The notes below the pieces were generated by a model. It ran no database searches and had not been told where the DNA came from. It was given only the letters and a program-made list of their open reading frames with translations. A program made the translations under genes and the position numbers. Shown here piece by piece: positions 1 to 6,478 of a DNA stretch of 8,099 nucleotides; positions within the stretch are counted from its first letter, which is position 1; each line of letters opens with the position of its first letter. Origin of the DNA: Xanthobacteraceae bacterium (lineage in GTDB: Bacteria; Pseudomonadota; Alphaproteobacteria; Rhizobiales; Xanthobacteraceae); the NCBI GenBank assembly GCA_030043175.1, contig JASHYD010001208.1:1-8099 (forward strand). Direction: 5' to 3'.

Positions 1-770
1 AAATCCCGCTCGCGCTTGAGGGCATCGGCGACAGGCAGCGTAATGGCGCCCCGCAGAGCCGCAATGGCGGCGATCGGTGCATTCTGGCCTCTGGCGCGCT
101 TGGTATAATTCGCAGCCGCCGCCTCAAACGCGGCGAGATCGCGCCCACTTGCGAGCTTTTCGTCGCGGTTTCGAGCCAGCACCAGCGGGCGCTTCTCGGC
201 CACCAACCGCCGCGCGGATGCAATGGCACCGGCGACGAGATCGCCCTCGATGAGTTCGTCGATAAGGCCGCTGTCGAGTGCCTCCCGGGCCGGGATCGGG
301 TCGCCCGAAAGAATCATCGCCATGGCCTTTTCGATTCCGACCAGCCGCGGCAGGCGCTGCGTGCCGCCCGCGCCGGGAATGATGCCGAGCTTGATTTCCG
401 GCAGGCCAAGGCGCGTGCCAGGAGCAGCGACGCGCATGTGGCAACCCAGCGCAAGCTCGAGACCGCCGCCAAGCGGGGTGCCGTGCAGCGCCGCCACAAC
501 AGGCTTGCGGCTCGCTTCGATCGCCTCGATGATGGCGATGGCAGTGGGCTGGCGCGGCGGCTGCCCGAATTCCGTGATATCAGCGCCGGCCACGAAGGTG
601 CGGCCCGCGCAGGCGATCACCGCGGCCGAGATATCGCGATCGCCGGTCGCCCGCGATAGCAGGTCGAGGAGCCCGACCCGGACCGCGTGCTTCATGGCAT
701 TGACCGGCGGATTGTCGATCGTGATGACGGCGACATCGCCATCGGCTCTCATGCTCACAAATTCAGACAC
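1..770 (-). CDS. FadJ/FadB-like enoyl-CoA hydratase/3-hydroxyacyl-CoA dehydrogenase, N-terminal part (cut by left edge)
   Basis: This is a crotonase-fold enoyl-CoA hydratase domain. It adds water to 2-enoyl-CoA in beta-oxidation, in the cytoplasm. The 256 visible codons stay open to base 1, so the C-terminus lies outside. Numbered from the GTG at 770: the NPPVNA substrate loop is at 20-25, the oxyanion-hole segment AGADI at 61-65, GGGLELAL at 101-108 with catalytic Glu105, and LPEIKLGIIPGAGGTQRLP at 123-141 with catalytic Glu125. Both acid residues are present, so the hydratase half should work. The segment after about residue 230, ending in ADALKRERD, resembles the linker that leads into the NAD-binding dehydrogenase domain of FadJ/FadB-type fusions (usually about 700 residues). 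A fusion is therefore likely but unseen. I chose the GTG because AGAGGA lies 9 bases before it, and because MSEFVS then opens the protein as in relatives. An ATG at 779 has no space for a ribosome site. A stand-alone crotonase is less likely. Confidence 0.85.
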   Translation of the reverse strand, partial: MSEFVSMRADGDVAVITIDNPPVNAMKHAVRVGLLDLLSRATGDRDISAAVIACAGRTFVAGADITEFGQPPRQPTAIAIIEAIEASRKPVVAALHGTPLGGGLELALGCHMRVAAPGTRLGLPEIKLGIIPGAGGTQRLPRLVGIEKAMAMILSGDPIPAREALDSGLIDELIEGDLVAGAIASARRLVAEKRPLVLARNRDEKLASGRDLAAFEAAAANYTKRARGQNAPIAAIAALRGAITLPVADALKRERD

Positions 771-779
771 GCCCGGCAT

Positions 780-785
780 TCCTCT
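780..785 (-). promoter_or_regulatory. Ribosome binding site that decides the crotonase start
   Basis: On the minus strand AGAGGA ends directly against an ATG (777-779), leaving no spacer. It is 9 bases from the in-frame GTG (768-770). The spacing favours the GTG as the real start and makes the ATG an unlikely one. Confidence 0.45.
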
Positions 786-1050
786 GTTGCATCGAGAGTT
801 CCCAAGCTAGCGGTTCGGCCGGAAAATGCGAACGGGTGATTGCCGTCCTTGCAAACCCAGAGAGCTCGCGCCGACTGCGAGCGAATGCGGCCGGCTCCAC
901 CGCGAGGGTCTTTGATCACCGAAAACTGGCCGGCGCAGCCACAACGAAGCGATTACCGGCATGATCTTGATCGGCAACATCGCCGGCTCGCTCGCCGCTG
1001 CGGGGAGCTGTTCAATGGCGATCGGATCACGGCGGCCCACCGTAGTTCGC

Positions 1051-1914
1051 TCAGAATTCCAATTTGTCGCCGGGCTTGATTGGGAAAACCTTCACCGGCG
1101 TATCGCCAAGCGCGTCCATGTATTCCTGTGGCGTTCCCTTGCCGAGCGAATTAGCGCCGTAATGCATCGGGATTGCGTATTTCGGCTTGAGCATCTCCTT
1201 GGTGGCATAGGCGGCATCGACCGGATCCATCGTGAAGTTGCCGCCGATCGGCAGCATGACCAGATCTGGCTTGTAGTATTGACCAATGAACTTCATGTCG
1301 CCGAACAGCCCGGTGTCGCCGGCGTGATAAATCTTGAAGCCGTTTTCGAGGGTGAGAATGAAGCCAATCGGTTCGCCGCCCGGCAGCGTTTCGTCTTTAT
1401 CGGAAGGCAGCATGCCAATCAGGGCCTGGCCATTGTTCTTGGCAGGATCGCGCCAGGCTAGTTCCGAGGAATGTTCGGCGTGGGTTGCGGTCACCTTGAT
1501 TCCAGGGAACGGGTAGATCGAGCCGCCCTTGTTGAAACGCGGCACCAGCCGCGGCGGCAAGACGCCCAGCGTCAGTAGCGCCTGGTTGAGGCCGGCGGGG
1601 CCGTACATCGGCACGTCGTTCTTCTTTGCCAGCGGAACCGCGTCCTCAAAATGATCGTAGTGGGCATGGCTGACCAGGATCAGGTCGAGCTTTCCGATGG
1701 CGTCGAGGTTCTTGTACTGCGGTGGGGTCGTCGGATTGTTAGTGAGGTAGGGATCAATCATGATGACCTTGCCGGTTGGCGTAGTAATGCGGAATGCCGA
1801 CTGTCCCAGCCAAAGCAATTCGACTTTTCCGGTCTGCGCGATTGCCGAGGCGCCTGCGTCCAGAAAGGCGCTGGCGAGCAATGCGGCAATCAGATTGAGC
1901 GCAAGGCGTTTCAT
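1051..1914 (-). CDS. Exported metallo-beta-lactamase-fold metal-dependent hydrolase (UPF0173/YtkL-like)
   Basis: This is a 287-residue hydrolase of the metallo-beta-lactamase fold; the substrate cannot be told from sequence. Residues 1-27 form a signal peptide (basic MKR, a hydrophobic run, then ASAIAQ), so the mature enzyme should be periplasmic. The metal-site motifs are in order: SHAHYDH at 82-88 (His83, His85, Asp87, His88), ATHAEH at 143-148, HAGDTG at 198-203 with the bridging Asp200, and PMHYG at 249-253 with His251. The spacing and the HAGDTGLFGDM block match UPF0173-type hydrolases, which are usually about 230 residues, cytoplasmic and without a leader. The start is the ATG at 1914, because AGGAG lies 6 bases before it and the signal peptide begins there. 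A longer reading from 1962 adds 16 residues without a ribosome site. The gene is followed after 280 bases by the crotonase gene on the same strand. Fold and export are confident; function is open. Confidence 0.88.
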   Translation of the reverse strand: MKRLALNLIAALLASAFLDAGASAIAQTGKVELLWLGQSAFRITTPTGKVIMIDPYLTNNPTTPPQYKNLDAIGKLDLILVSHAHYDHFEDAVPLAKKNDVPMYGPAGLNQALLTLGVLPPRLVPRFNKGGSIYPFPGIKVTATHAEHSSELAWRDPAKNNGQALIGMLPSDKDETLPGGEPIGFILTLENGFKIYHAGDTGLFGDMKFIGQYYKPDLVMLPIGGNFTMDPVDAAYATKEMLKPKYAIPMHYGANSLGKGTPQEYMDALGDTPVKVFPIKPGDKLEF

Positions 1915-2058
1915 CACGATCTCCTGTGTGACAGCGCCGCCCGGCGCCATCCGATGCCGCAAAGCTTATCATCCGTGCGCAGATAGTTCGAGAGTTCGGC
2001 GCTGACGTGTGGCGTTACCCGCCTATGCGGGGACGGGGTCACGAGGAGGAACACTGCA

Positions 2059-2303
2059 TCACATGATGAGGTCGCCGTTGAGAAAGGCTTGCGCTTCCGC
2101 ACTGACCGGACTGTCGAAGAACGACTTCGCGGCCGCGCTCTCGCGCACACGGCTCGTCGGCAAGACGGCGCGGGGTTGCGAGCACCACTTTCACACCGCG
2201 GGCAGCGACCTGCACGATCACGTCCTCGACCACCTTGGTGCGGCGGCTTGCAACGGGCATGCGATCCGGTTTCGAGACCACGACACCGCCGTCTACGCAT
2301 TCA
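2059..2303 (-). pseudogene. Remnant of an ABC-transporter ATP-binding protein (C-terminal end only)
   Basis: No intact frame exists here, but pieces in two minus-strand frames line up with the end of an ABC ATPase of the tungstate/phosphate-like class. One frame (2153-2239) reads TKVVEDVIVQVAARGVKVV, then LAT, then PRRLADE. The intact family has roughly ATHDLGQARRLADE there, so about five codons including the H-loop His are gone. The other frame reads KSFFDSPVSAEAQAFL followed by NGDLIM and a TGA at 2059-2061, a typical C-terminal end of such ATPases (FF..P....A.AFL.GDL). The frame change near 2150 would need a further out-of-frame loss around the usual VVFLHRG strand. Walker A, the Q-loop and the signature motif are all missing. 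Their place is taken by the 3' end of the ThDP enzyme gene, whose stop is at 2304-2306. The family assignment rests on motif memory, not on an alignment. Confidence 0.55.
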
Positions 2304-4103
2304 TCATCTTGGCTGCAGCACCGTATCGATCAACGCGGGCTGGCCAGCCTTTACCTGTGCGATGGCGCGCCGCAGTGCGCCCGCAATCTCAGTGGGCCGC
2401 GTAATCGGCCCCTCGGCGTACCAACCGCAGGACTGCGCAAGCTTGGCGAAATCCGGCTCCGGTGAGGTGATGTCCTGGCCGATATACGCGCGCTCCACCG
2501 GCGTGCCCCGATGCTGGGCGATGTGGATTTGGTGCTCCCAGTCGTTGTAATAGGCGCGGTTGTTGTACATCACGATCAGGAATGGGATGTTGTTCTTTGC
2601 CGCGGTCCATAGGGCGCCGGCGTCGAACATCAGATCGCCGTCGGGCTGAATATCGACCACCAGGCGGCCGCTGCCGCGGTGCGCCAACGCGACTCCGATC
2701 GACACCCCGATCTGCGTGCCGGTGCCGAGCGCGCGGCCCGCGTGGCGATAGGGCCGGTCGAAGTCCCACAGCTTGAGAACCCAATCCTGCAGGGTGCACG
2801 CCGTCAGCACCCAGTCCTCGGTTTTAATGACCTGCCAAATTTCGTGCGCCAGGCGCGGCAGCGAGATTGGGCTTGCGTCCCAGCCCTTGCGCGCCTGCTC
2901 GTCCCATTTTGCGAACAAAGCGTCATGACGAGAAGCGATCCCCGCGGCGCGATCCGCGATGCGATCGGCGAGAGCGGCGTTCCGGCCGACCCGATCCTTG
3001 CAAAGTGCCGTCAGCTGCGGGATTGCCGTGACGCTGTCGCCGAGCACCCGCAGGCTGCAATCGGGCATGCGAGTAAAATCCATCGACCATTTTGAGAGCC
3101 CGACGTCGCCGAAACCGAGTTCAATCATTTCACATGTGGCCGGATAGAGCGGCTGGGTGGCCCGCTTGGTGCGATCGATGATGTGGGTCGGCTTTTCCCA
3201 GTCGCGGGTGTCGAGAGCGAGGATAAGATCAGCCTCACGGAAAACGCTCTTCTCCATGCTCAAATTAAGGAGATGGCGGTTGGGGAAATTGAGCCGCCCG
3301 TTGACGTCATAGACGGCGGCGCCCACCGTCTCGGCGAGTTCCACCAGGTGATGAAATCCTTGGGCATCGCGGCCGACATATTCGGCAAGCAGCACCGGAA
3401 ACTTTGCCGCCAGCAGCCTGTCCGCGATTTTTGTCAGGGCTGCGGCGTCGGCCGCCATCGCGGTTGGCACTGTCGCGTCGGCATGCGACGGCATCCGTAC
3501 CTGCGCGGTGAGCGGCTGCTCCTGCAGCCACGCGTCGTAGCACATGTAAATCGGACCTTGCGGCTCCGTCATCATCGCCGCATATGCGCGCGCAAAAGAG
3601 TCCGGCACGCCCTCGATGCTGCCGGGCTGGTAGTCCCATTTGACGTAGTGGCGGACCTGCTCTCCCTGAACGTTGGCGGTGTGGATCCAATCGATGAAGG
3701 GGCGACGCTTGCCCTCGTCCATCGGGCCCGTTGCCCCGATCACGAAAACCGGCGCGCGGTCCACATAGGCATAGTAAATGCCCATGGTGGCGTGGAGCAG
3801 CCCGACAAGGTCGTGAACGATCGCCACCATCGGCTTGCCAGTCGCCTTGGCGTATCCGTGAGCGATCTGCACCGCAATCTTTTCGTGCTGACAAAGCAGC
3901 ATCTGCGGATTGTTGCCGCCATAGTTGACCAGTGAATCGTGCAGGCCGCGATAGCTTGCCCCTGGATTAAGCGCAATATACGGAAACCCGAACTGCTTGA
4001 TCAGGTCGACGATTACGTCCGACTGCCAACGCCCTTCGACGTGAGCGCCCTTCGGGCCGGTTCGGTCGTCAGCTGGGCCGGTATCGGTCGCGGTTTCGTT
4101 CAT
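2304..4103 (-). CDS. Thiamine-diphosphate-dependent enzyme, acetolactate synthase/benzoylformate decarboxylase superfamily
   Basis: This is a 599-residue cytoplasmic enzyme with the three-domain layout of the POX/acetolactate synthase superfamily, which joins or cleaves 2-oxo acids through thiamine diphosphate. The pyrimidine-binding domain is about 24-190, with CQHEKIAVQIAHGYAKATGK at 71-90. Glu74 is the cofactor-activating glutamate. The central domain is about 220-365, and the pyrophosphate domain about 430-597 with GTGTQIGVSIGVALA at 460-474. The Mg/ThDP motif is PDGD at 487-490 and MYNN at 512-515. The first Gly of the usual GDG is Pro487, but metal ligands Asp488 and Asn515 remain. Length is normal for the superfamily (about 550-600). 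It begins at the first good ATG, with only a weak ribosome site. The upstream neighbour is a TTT-type binding protein gene 173 bases away, which suggests organic-acid catabolism. The exact reaction is not recognisable. It is unlikely to be the biosynthetic IlvB, since no small-subunit gene is near. Confidence 0.85.
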   Translation of the reverse strand: MNETATDTGPADDRTGPKGAHVEGRWQSDVIVDLIKQFGFPYIALNPGASYRGLHDSLVNYGGNNPQMLLCQHEKIAVQIAHGYAKATGKPMVAIVHDLVGLLHATMGIYYAYVDRAPVFVIGATGPMDEGKRRPFIDWIHTANVQGEQVRHYVKWDYQPGSIEGVPDSFARAYAAMMTEPQGPIYMCYDAWLQEQPLTAQVRMPSHADATVPTAMAADAAALTKIADRLLAAKFPVLLAEYVGRDAQGFHHLVELAETVGAAVYDVNGRLNFPNRHLLNLSMEKSVFREADLILALDTRDWEKPTHIIDRTKRATQPLYPATCEMIELGFGDVGLSKWSMDFTRMPDCSLRVLGDSVTAIPQLTALCKDRVGRNAALADRIADRAAGIASRHDALFAKWDEQARKGWDASPISLPRLAHEIWQVIKTEDWVLTACTLQDWVLKLWDFDRPYRHAGRALGTGTQIGVSIGVALAHRGSGRLVVDIQPDGDLMFDAGALWTAAKNNIPFLIVMYNNRAYYNDWEHQIHIAQHRGTPVERAYIGQDITSPEPDFAKLAQSCGWYAEGPITRPTEIAGALRRAIAQVKAGQPALIDTVLQPR

Positions 4104-4252
4104 GGGACTTCACGGCTCGAGGCGTGTCAGCGCGCTTGCGGACTTGACGGGGGAGTGACCAACCCAGCACCCGCGAACATGGCGTTTGTTGCGCGGCCGG
4201 GGCGGCATCGCCTTAGCTGCGATGGTAGGCTGTCCGCCGGAAGCGGGACCAT

Positions 4253-4270
4253 CAATGCGCCGCCGCATTG
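4253..4270 (-). terminator. Perfect 7-bp hairpin just after the TctC-like gene
   Basis: CAATGCG and CGCATTG form a perfect 7-bp stem with a 4-base loop. It starts 6 bases after the stop codon of the minus-strand binding-protein gene. No T-run follows, so it is not a textbook intrinsic terminator. It could be a 3'-end stabiliser or a weak attenuator between this gene and the ThDP enzyme gene. Confidence 0.3.
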
Positions 4271-4276
4271 AGGCAG

Positions 4277-5311
4277 TCACGATGCGTCGAACGCCTTGGC
4301 GACGAGATCGACGATGTTTTTCGGAGTCTTGACGATGGCGTCGCTGTATTTCTGCACCTCCTCGCCGGGCGTCGGCTCGATGTAGATGTTGCGCTTTTGT
4401 GCATCGGCGAGGAAATCCTTGTCGGCCACCACCTTTTCGAACGCGGCGCGCAGCGCCGCCACCCGGTCGGCCGGAACGTTCTGCGGGGCCAACAGCGCCC
4501 GCCCAATGGCGGCGCCGGCCGAGATGAATTCGATCGCGCTCTTGGAGGTGGGGTCCGCGACGACCTCCTGCATCAGCGGCACATTTGGCAATTCTGGCGT
4601 GCGCTTGAGCCCGGCCTGCAGCAGCGGGATGAAGGTGCCGTTATCGATGTTGTCCTTGTCCTCGGCACGCCAGGAATTCCACGCTTTCGAAACGAGATCG
4701 ACCTCCCCGCGCAGCAGGGCAAGCGTGTAGGCGGACGAGCCGTCATAGCCACAGATGATGTTGAGCGGCATCTTGGCGAGGACTTTGAGGGTGGCTGGAT
4801 ACTGAAAGCTCTGCGATGCGTGACCGCTGCAGCCTACATTGGTCTTGCCTTTGAACAGGTCCTGAGCGGAGGCAAGCTTGGAGCCCTTGTGCACCATGAA
4901 GGCGGTGTTCACCGGCGCGAATGATCCGATGTAGCTCATCTTGGTGACGTCCCAGCGCCCTTGCGCCGGATCCATCAGCTGCACATACGCAATGGTCTCA
5001 GGAAACAGCGAGATCATCGAGCCGTCCTTGGGACCCTTGGCATAAAGATAGGAAGCCGCCTTGGAGCCGGCTCCTCCTGGCATGCTCTGGACGATCACGG
5101 TCGGCTTGCCGGGAATGTATTTGCCGATGTGGGCGGCAGCGAGTTGCGCGTAGAGATCGTAGGAGCCGCCCGGCGGATGCCCGATCAGAATGGTCAGCTC
5201 GTGGCCCTTGTAGAAGTTCTCAACTGTCTGGCTTGCAGCCGGCAAGGCGAAGCAAATTGCCGTGGCCGAGGCAAGCCCTGCGAGGAGGCTCTGCCGAGGG
5301 AAAGCCATCAT
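4277..5311 (-). CDS. TTT-family (Bug/TctC-like) periplasmic solute-binding protein
   Basis: This is a 344-residue periplasmic binding protein of the Bug/TctC class, which captures carboxylates or other small organic molecules for tripartite tricarboxylate transporters. A signal peptide covers about residues 1-28 (MMAFPRQSLL, a hydrophobic core, ALPAASQ). Family landmarks are the ligand-loop segment GHPPGGSYDLYA at 44-55, the segment VIVQSMPGGAGSKAASYLY at 72-90, a second-lobe loop around TNVGCSGHAS at 157-166, and GYDGSSAYTLALLRGEVD at 188-205. Length is normal (about 320-340). ATG at 5311 is chosen because AAGGAG lies 6 bases before it; a second ATG follows at 5308. The longer open frame to 5443 lacks a signal peptide start. 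No TctA or TctB membrane genes lie in the window, which is common for this expanded family. Cys161 and Cys187 sit at the two pocket loops and could form a disulfide. The ligand is unknown. Confidence 0.9.
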   Translation of the reverse strand: MMAFPRQSLLAGLASATAICFALPAASQTVENFYKGHELTILIGHPPGGSYDLYAQLAAAHIGKYIPGKPTVIVQSMPGGAGSKAASYLYAKGPKDGSMISLFPETIAYVQLMDPAQGRWDVTKMSYIGSFAPVNTAFMVHKGSKLASAQDLFKGKTNVGCSGHASQSFQYPATLKVLAKMPLNIICGYDGSSAYTLALLRGEVDLVSKAWNSWRAEDKDNIDNGTFIPLLQAGLKRTPELPNVPLMQEVVADPTSKSAIEFISAGAAIGRALLAPQNVPADRVAALRAAFEKVVADKDFLADAQKRNIYIEPTPGEEVQKYSDAIVKTPKNIVDLVAKAFDAS

Positions 5312-5338
5312 GGACGTCTCCTTGGGTTTCTTTGATTG

Positions 5339-5368
5339 ATTGTTAATGCCGATGAAGCGCGACGGCAA
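5339..5368 (-). promoter_or_regulatory. Possible sigma-70-like promoter for the TctC-like gene
   Basis: On the minus strand TTGCCG (5363-5368) and AACAAT (5339-5344) are 18 bases apart, each matching four of six consensus positions. Transcription would start about 20 bases before the ATG at 5311. The match is weak and the region is AT-rich for this genome, so treat it as a candidate only. Confidence 0.25.
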
Positions 5369-5530
5369 CCGGGGTGATCTCGGGGAGCCTGCAACGCCCC
5401 GCCGCATGGCAGGATGGTCGTGCGCCGCTTTCGCCGGCTTCAACCGAATGCCGCTTGATCATTGCCGTCGGCCCGCGAACAATCCACTGAAACGCCGGCA
5501 GCCGGTAGAATAATGCAAGTAAAAATTGCG

Positions 5531-5541
5531 GGAGGAGGAGA
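5531..5541 (+). promoter_or_regulatory. Strong ribosome binding site before the broken amidohydrolase gene
   Basis: GGAGGAGGAGA directly precedes the ATG at 5542. The core GGAGG (5531-5535) leaves a 6-base spacer, close to ideal. It marks the original start of the degraded gene. The first open piece (51 codons, 5542-5697) may still be translated. Confidence 0.55.
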
Positions 5542-5867
5542 ATGGCGACGCGCAGCAACTTCCTGAAAGCAGCGGCCACGGCCAGGAATTGCTTTCTGCG
5601 TGCTGAAAGCACTGCCCAAGCGGCGGCTGCCCGTCATGGTCAAGGGCAAGCGGGTCAAGACGGTTGCACTGCCTGTTCCAAGACGCTGCCAACCTGATGG
5701 GCGGTGACGCGTGTTCGTGCCCGTCAAGGGTGCGCAAAATCAATTCATCGTCATCGCTGAGCGCCTGAAGCAAATGGACGCTCTCCATCAATCCGTTCTG
5801 GTGGCGCAAGGATCGCGACACGGCGGCCGCAATCGTCAAGTTGCAGAATGAGAAGCTTGCTGCTGCG
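5542..5867 (+). pseudogene. Degraded amidohydrolase gene (Amidohydro_2, ACMSD-like) in several frames
   Basis: Four frame pieces run in the order expected for a secreted amidohydrolase of the ACMSD-like (Amidohydro_2) class. (1) MATRSNFLKAAATA at 5542-5583 looks like an eroded Tat leader. (2) GIAFCVLKALPKRR, then LPVMVKGKRVKTV, at 5585-5665. (3) HCLFQDAANLMGGD at 5667-5708. (4) PVKGAQNQFIVIAERLKQMD at 5720-5779, then LSINPFWWRKDRDTAA and IVKLQNEKLA at 5781-5861. Relatives read about KTVDVHAHC where pieces 2 and 3 meet, so about 11 bases coding DVHA are lost, and with them the first His of the metal-binding HxH. A second loss between MD and LSINPFW removes several residues of the usual MDAMAIDMEVLSINPFW stretch. 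Beyond about 5867 nothing resembles the rest of the family (usually over 330 residues), so the gene is also truncated. It lies divergent from the TctC-like gene, a common pairing in catabolic clusters. Its original substrate is unknown. Confidence 0.7.
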
Positions 5868-5948
5868 CGCGTTGCAGCAGCGCAGAGCTCCAGGAGCCAA
5901 CGATATTCCGGGCGCCAACAAAGTCAGCAGCGGCGGTATAGTCGCGCG

Positions 5949-5976
5949 GTTTCCATCTCCCCCAAAAGGGGGAAAC
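5949..5976. repeat. Inverted repeat with C5/G5 core
   Basis: CCCCC (5959-5963), AAAA and GGGGG (5968-5972) form a 5-bp all-GC stem. GTTTCC upstream (5949-5954) can alternatively pair with GGAAAC (5971-5976). No T-run follows on either strand, so an intrinsic terminator is not supported. Confidence 0.4.
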
Positions 5977-6171
5977 GTTACTGCGCGCAAGAGGGCCCTA
6001 TCCGGCGCCGCGACCTCCGGGGGCTTGTGGAATGCGAGCAGTTGGCTTGCGAGTGCTGGTAAGGGGATGGCCTGAGAGGAATTCCACCTCACCTGGACAA
6101 AGGTTCATGCGGCCCGCCCGGCAGCCCAAATGTTAGCGTCGGCAGTGCGCGCGGCATTAACTCTCCACACA

Positions 6172-6214
6172 GGGCCGTGCGTGGCCCCACCCCTTGGACG
6201 ACTTCCGCCAAGGG
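6172..6214. repeat. Two adjacent inverted repeats
   Basis: GGGCC (6172-6176) pairs with GGCCC (6183-6187) across 6 bases. Immediately after, CCCTTGG (6191-6197) pairs perfectly with CCAAGGG (6208-6214) across 10 bases. Two stems in 43 bases could be an operator, an RNA structure or part of an unrecognised non-coding RNA. No gene adjoins them closely enough to decide. Confidence 0.4.
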
Positions 6215-6454
6215 CCGAGGGTCACTGCGATTGACCGGAATTAACCCCGCGCGCAGCCGAATGGTACATTGAAAGCCATGGACTGGCTATTCCTGGCTTA
6301 GGTATCGGTCTGGACGATGGCCGGGTGCCGCTCTGTGCAACGATCCATGGAATCTGCGCCCAGGAGATCGCTGACCGGAGTCGCCGCGGGAATGCGCGCC
6401 GCTTGATCTACGCCAGTTCACCCAAGGTCGGCCTCTCGCTCCGCCTCTTGCGTC

Positions 6455-6478
6455 TGACTTGCGGTATGACTTGCGGTA
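6455..6478. repeat. Perfect 12-bp tandem duplication
   Basis: TGACTTGCGGTA occurs twice head to tail with no mismatch (6455-6466 and 6467-6478). The unit length is a multiple of three, so the duplication would not break any frame crossing it. It looks like recent slippage or microduplication. Confidence 0.7.

Noticed and set aside
223..810. Long plus-strand open frame of 195 codons
   Set aside because: It is the antisense of the crotonase gene, whose minus-strand frame shows the catalytic Glu residues and family motifs.
807..1040. Minus-strand frame of 77 codons between the hydrolase and crotonase genes
   Set aside because: No ribosome site or recognisable motif was found, and the composition looks like non-coding DNA. 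The gap of about 280 bases is better left unassigned.
1963..2058. Spacer between the hydrolase gene and the ABC remnant, searched for a gene or terminator
   Set aside because: No frame, hairpin or promoter was good enough to report.
3183..3935. Plus-strand open frame of 250 codons
   Set aside because: It lies wholly antisense to the ThDP enzyme gene and shows no family motif of its own. High G+C makes such shadows common.
5848..6075. Plus-strand frame of 75 codons and its antisense frame at 5751-6092
   Set aside because: They overlap the end of the amidohydrolase remnant and show no motif or credible ribosome site on either strand.
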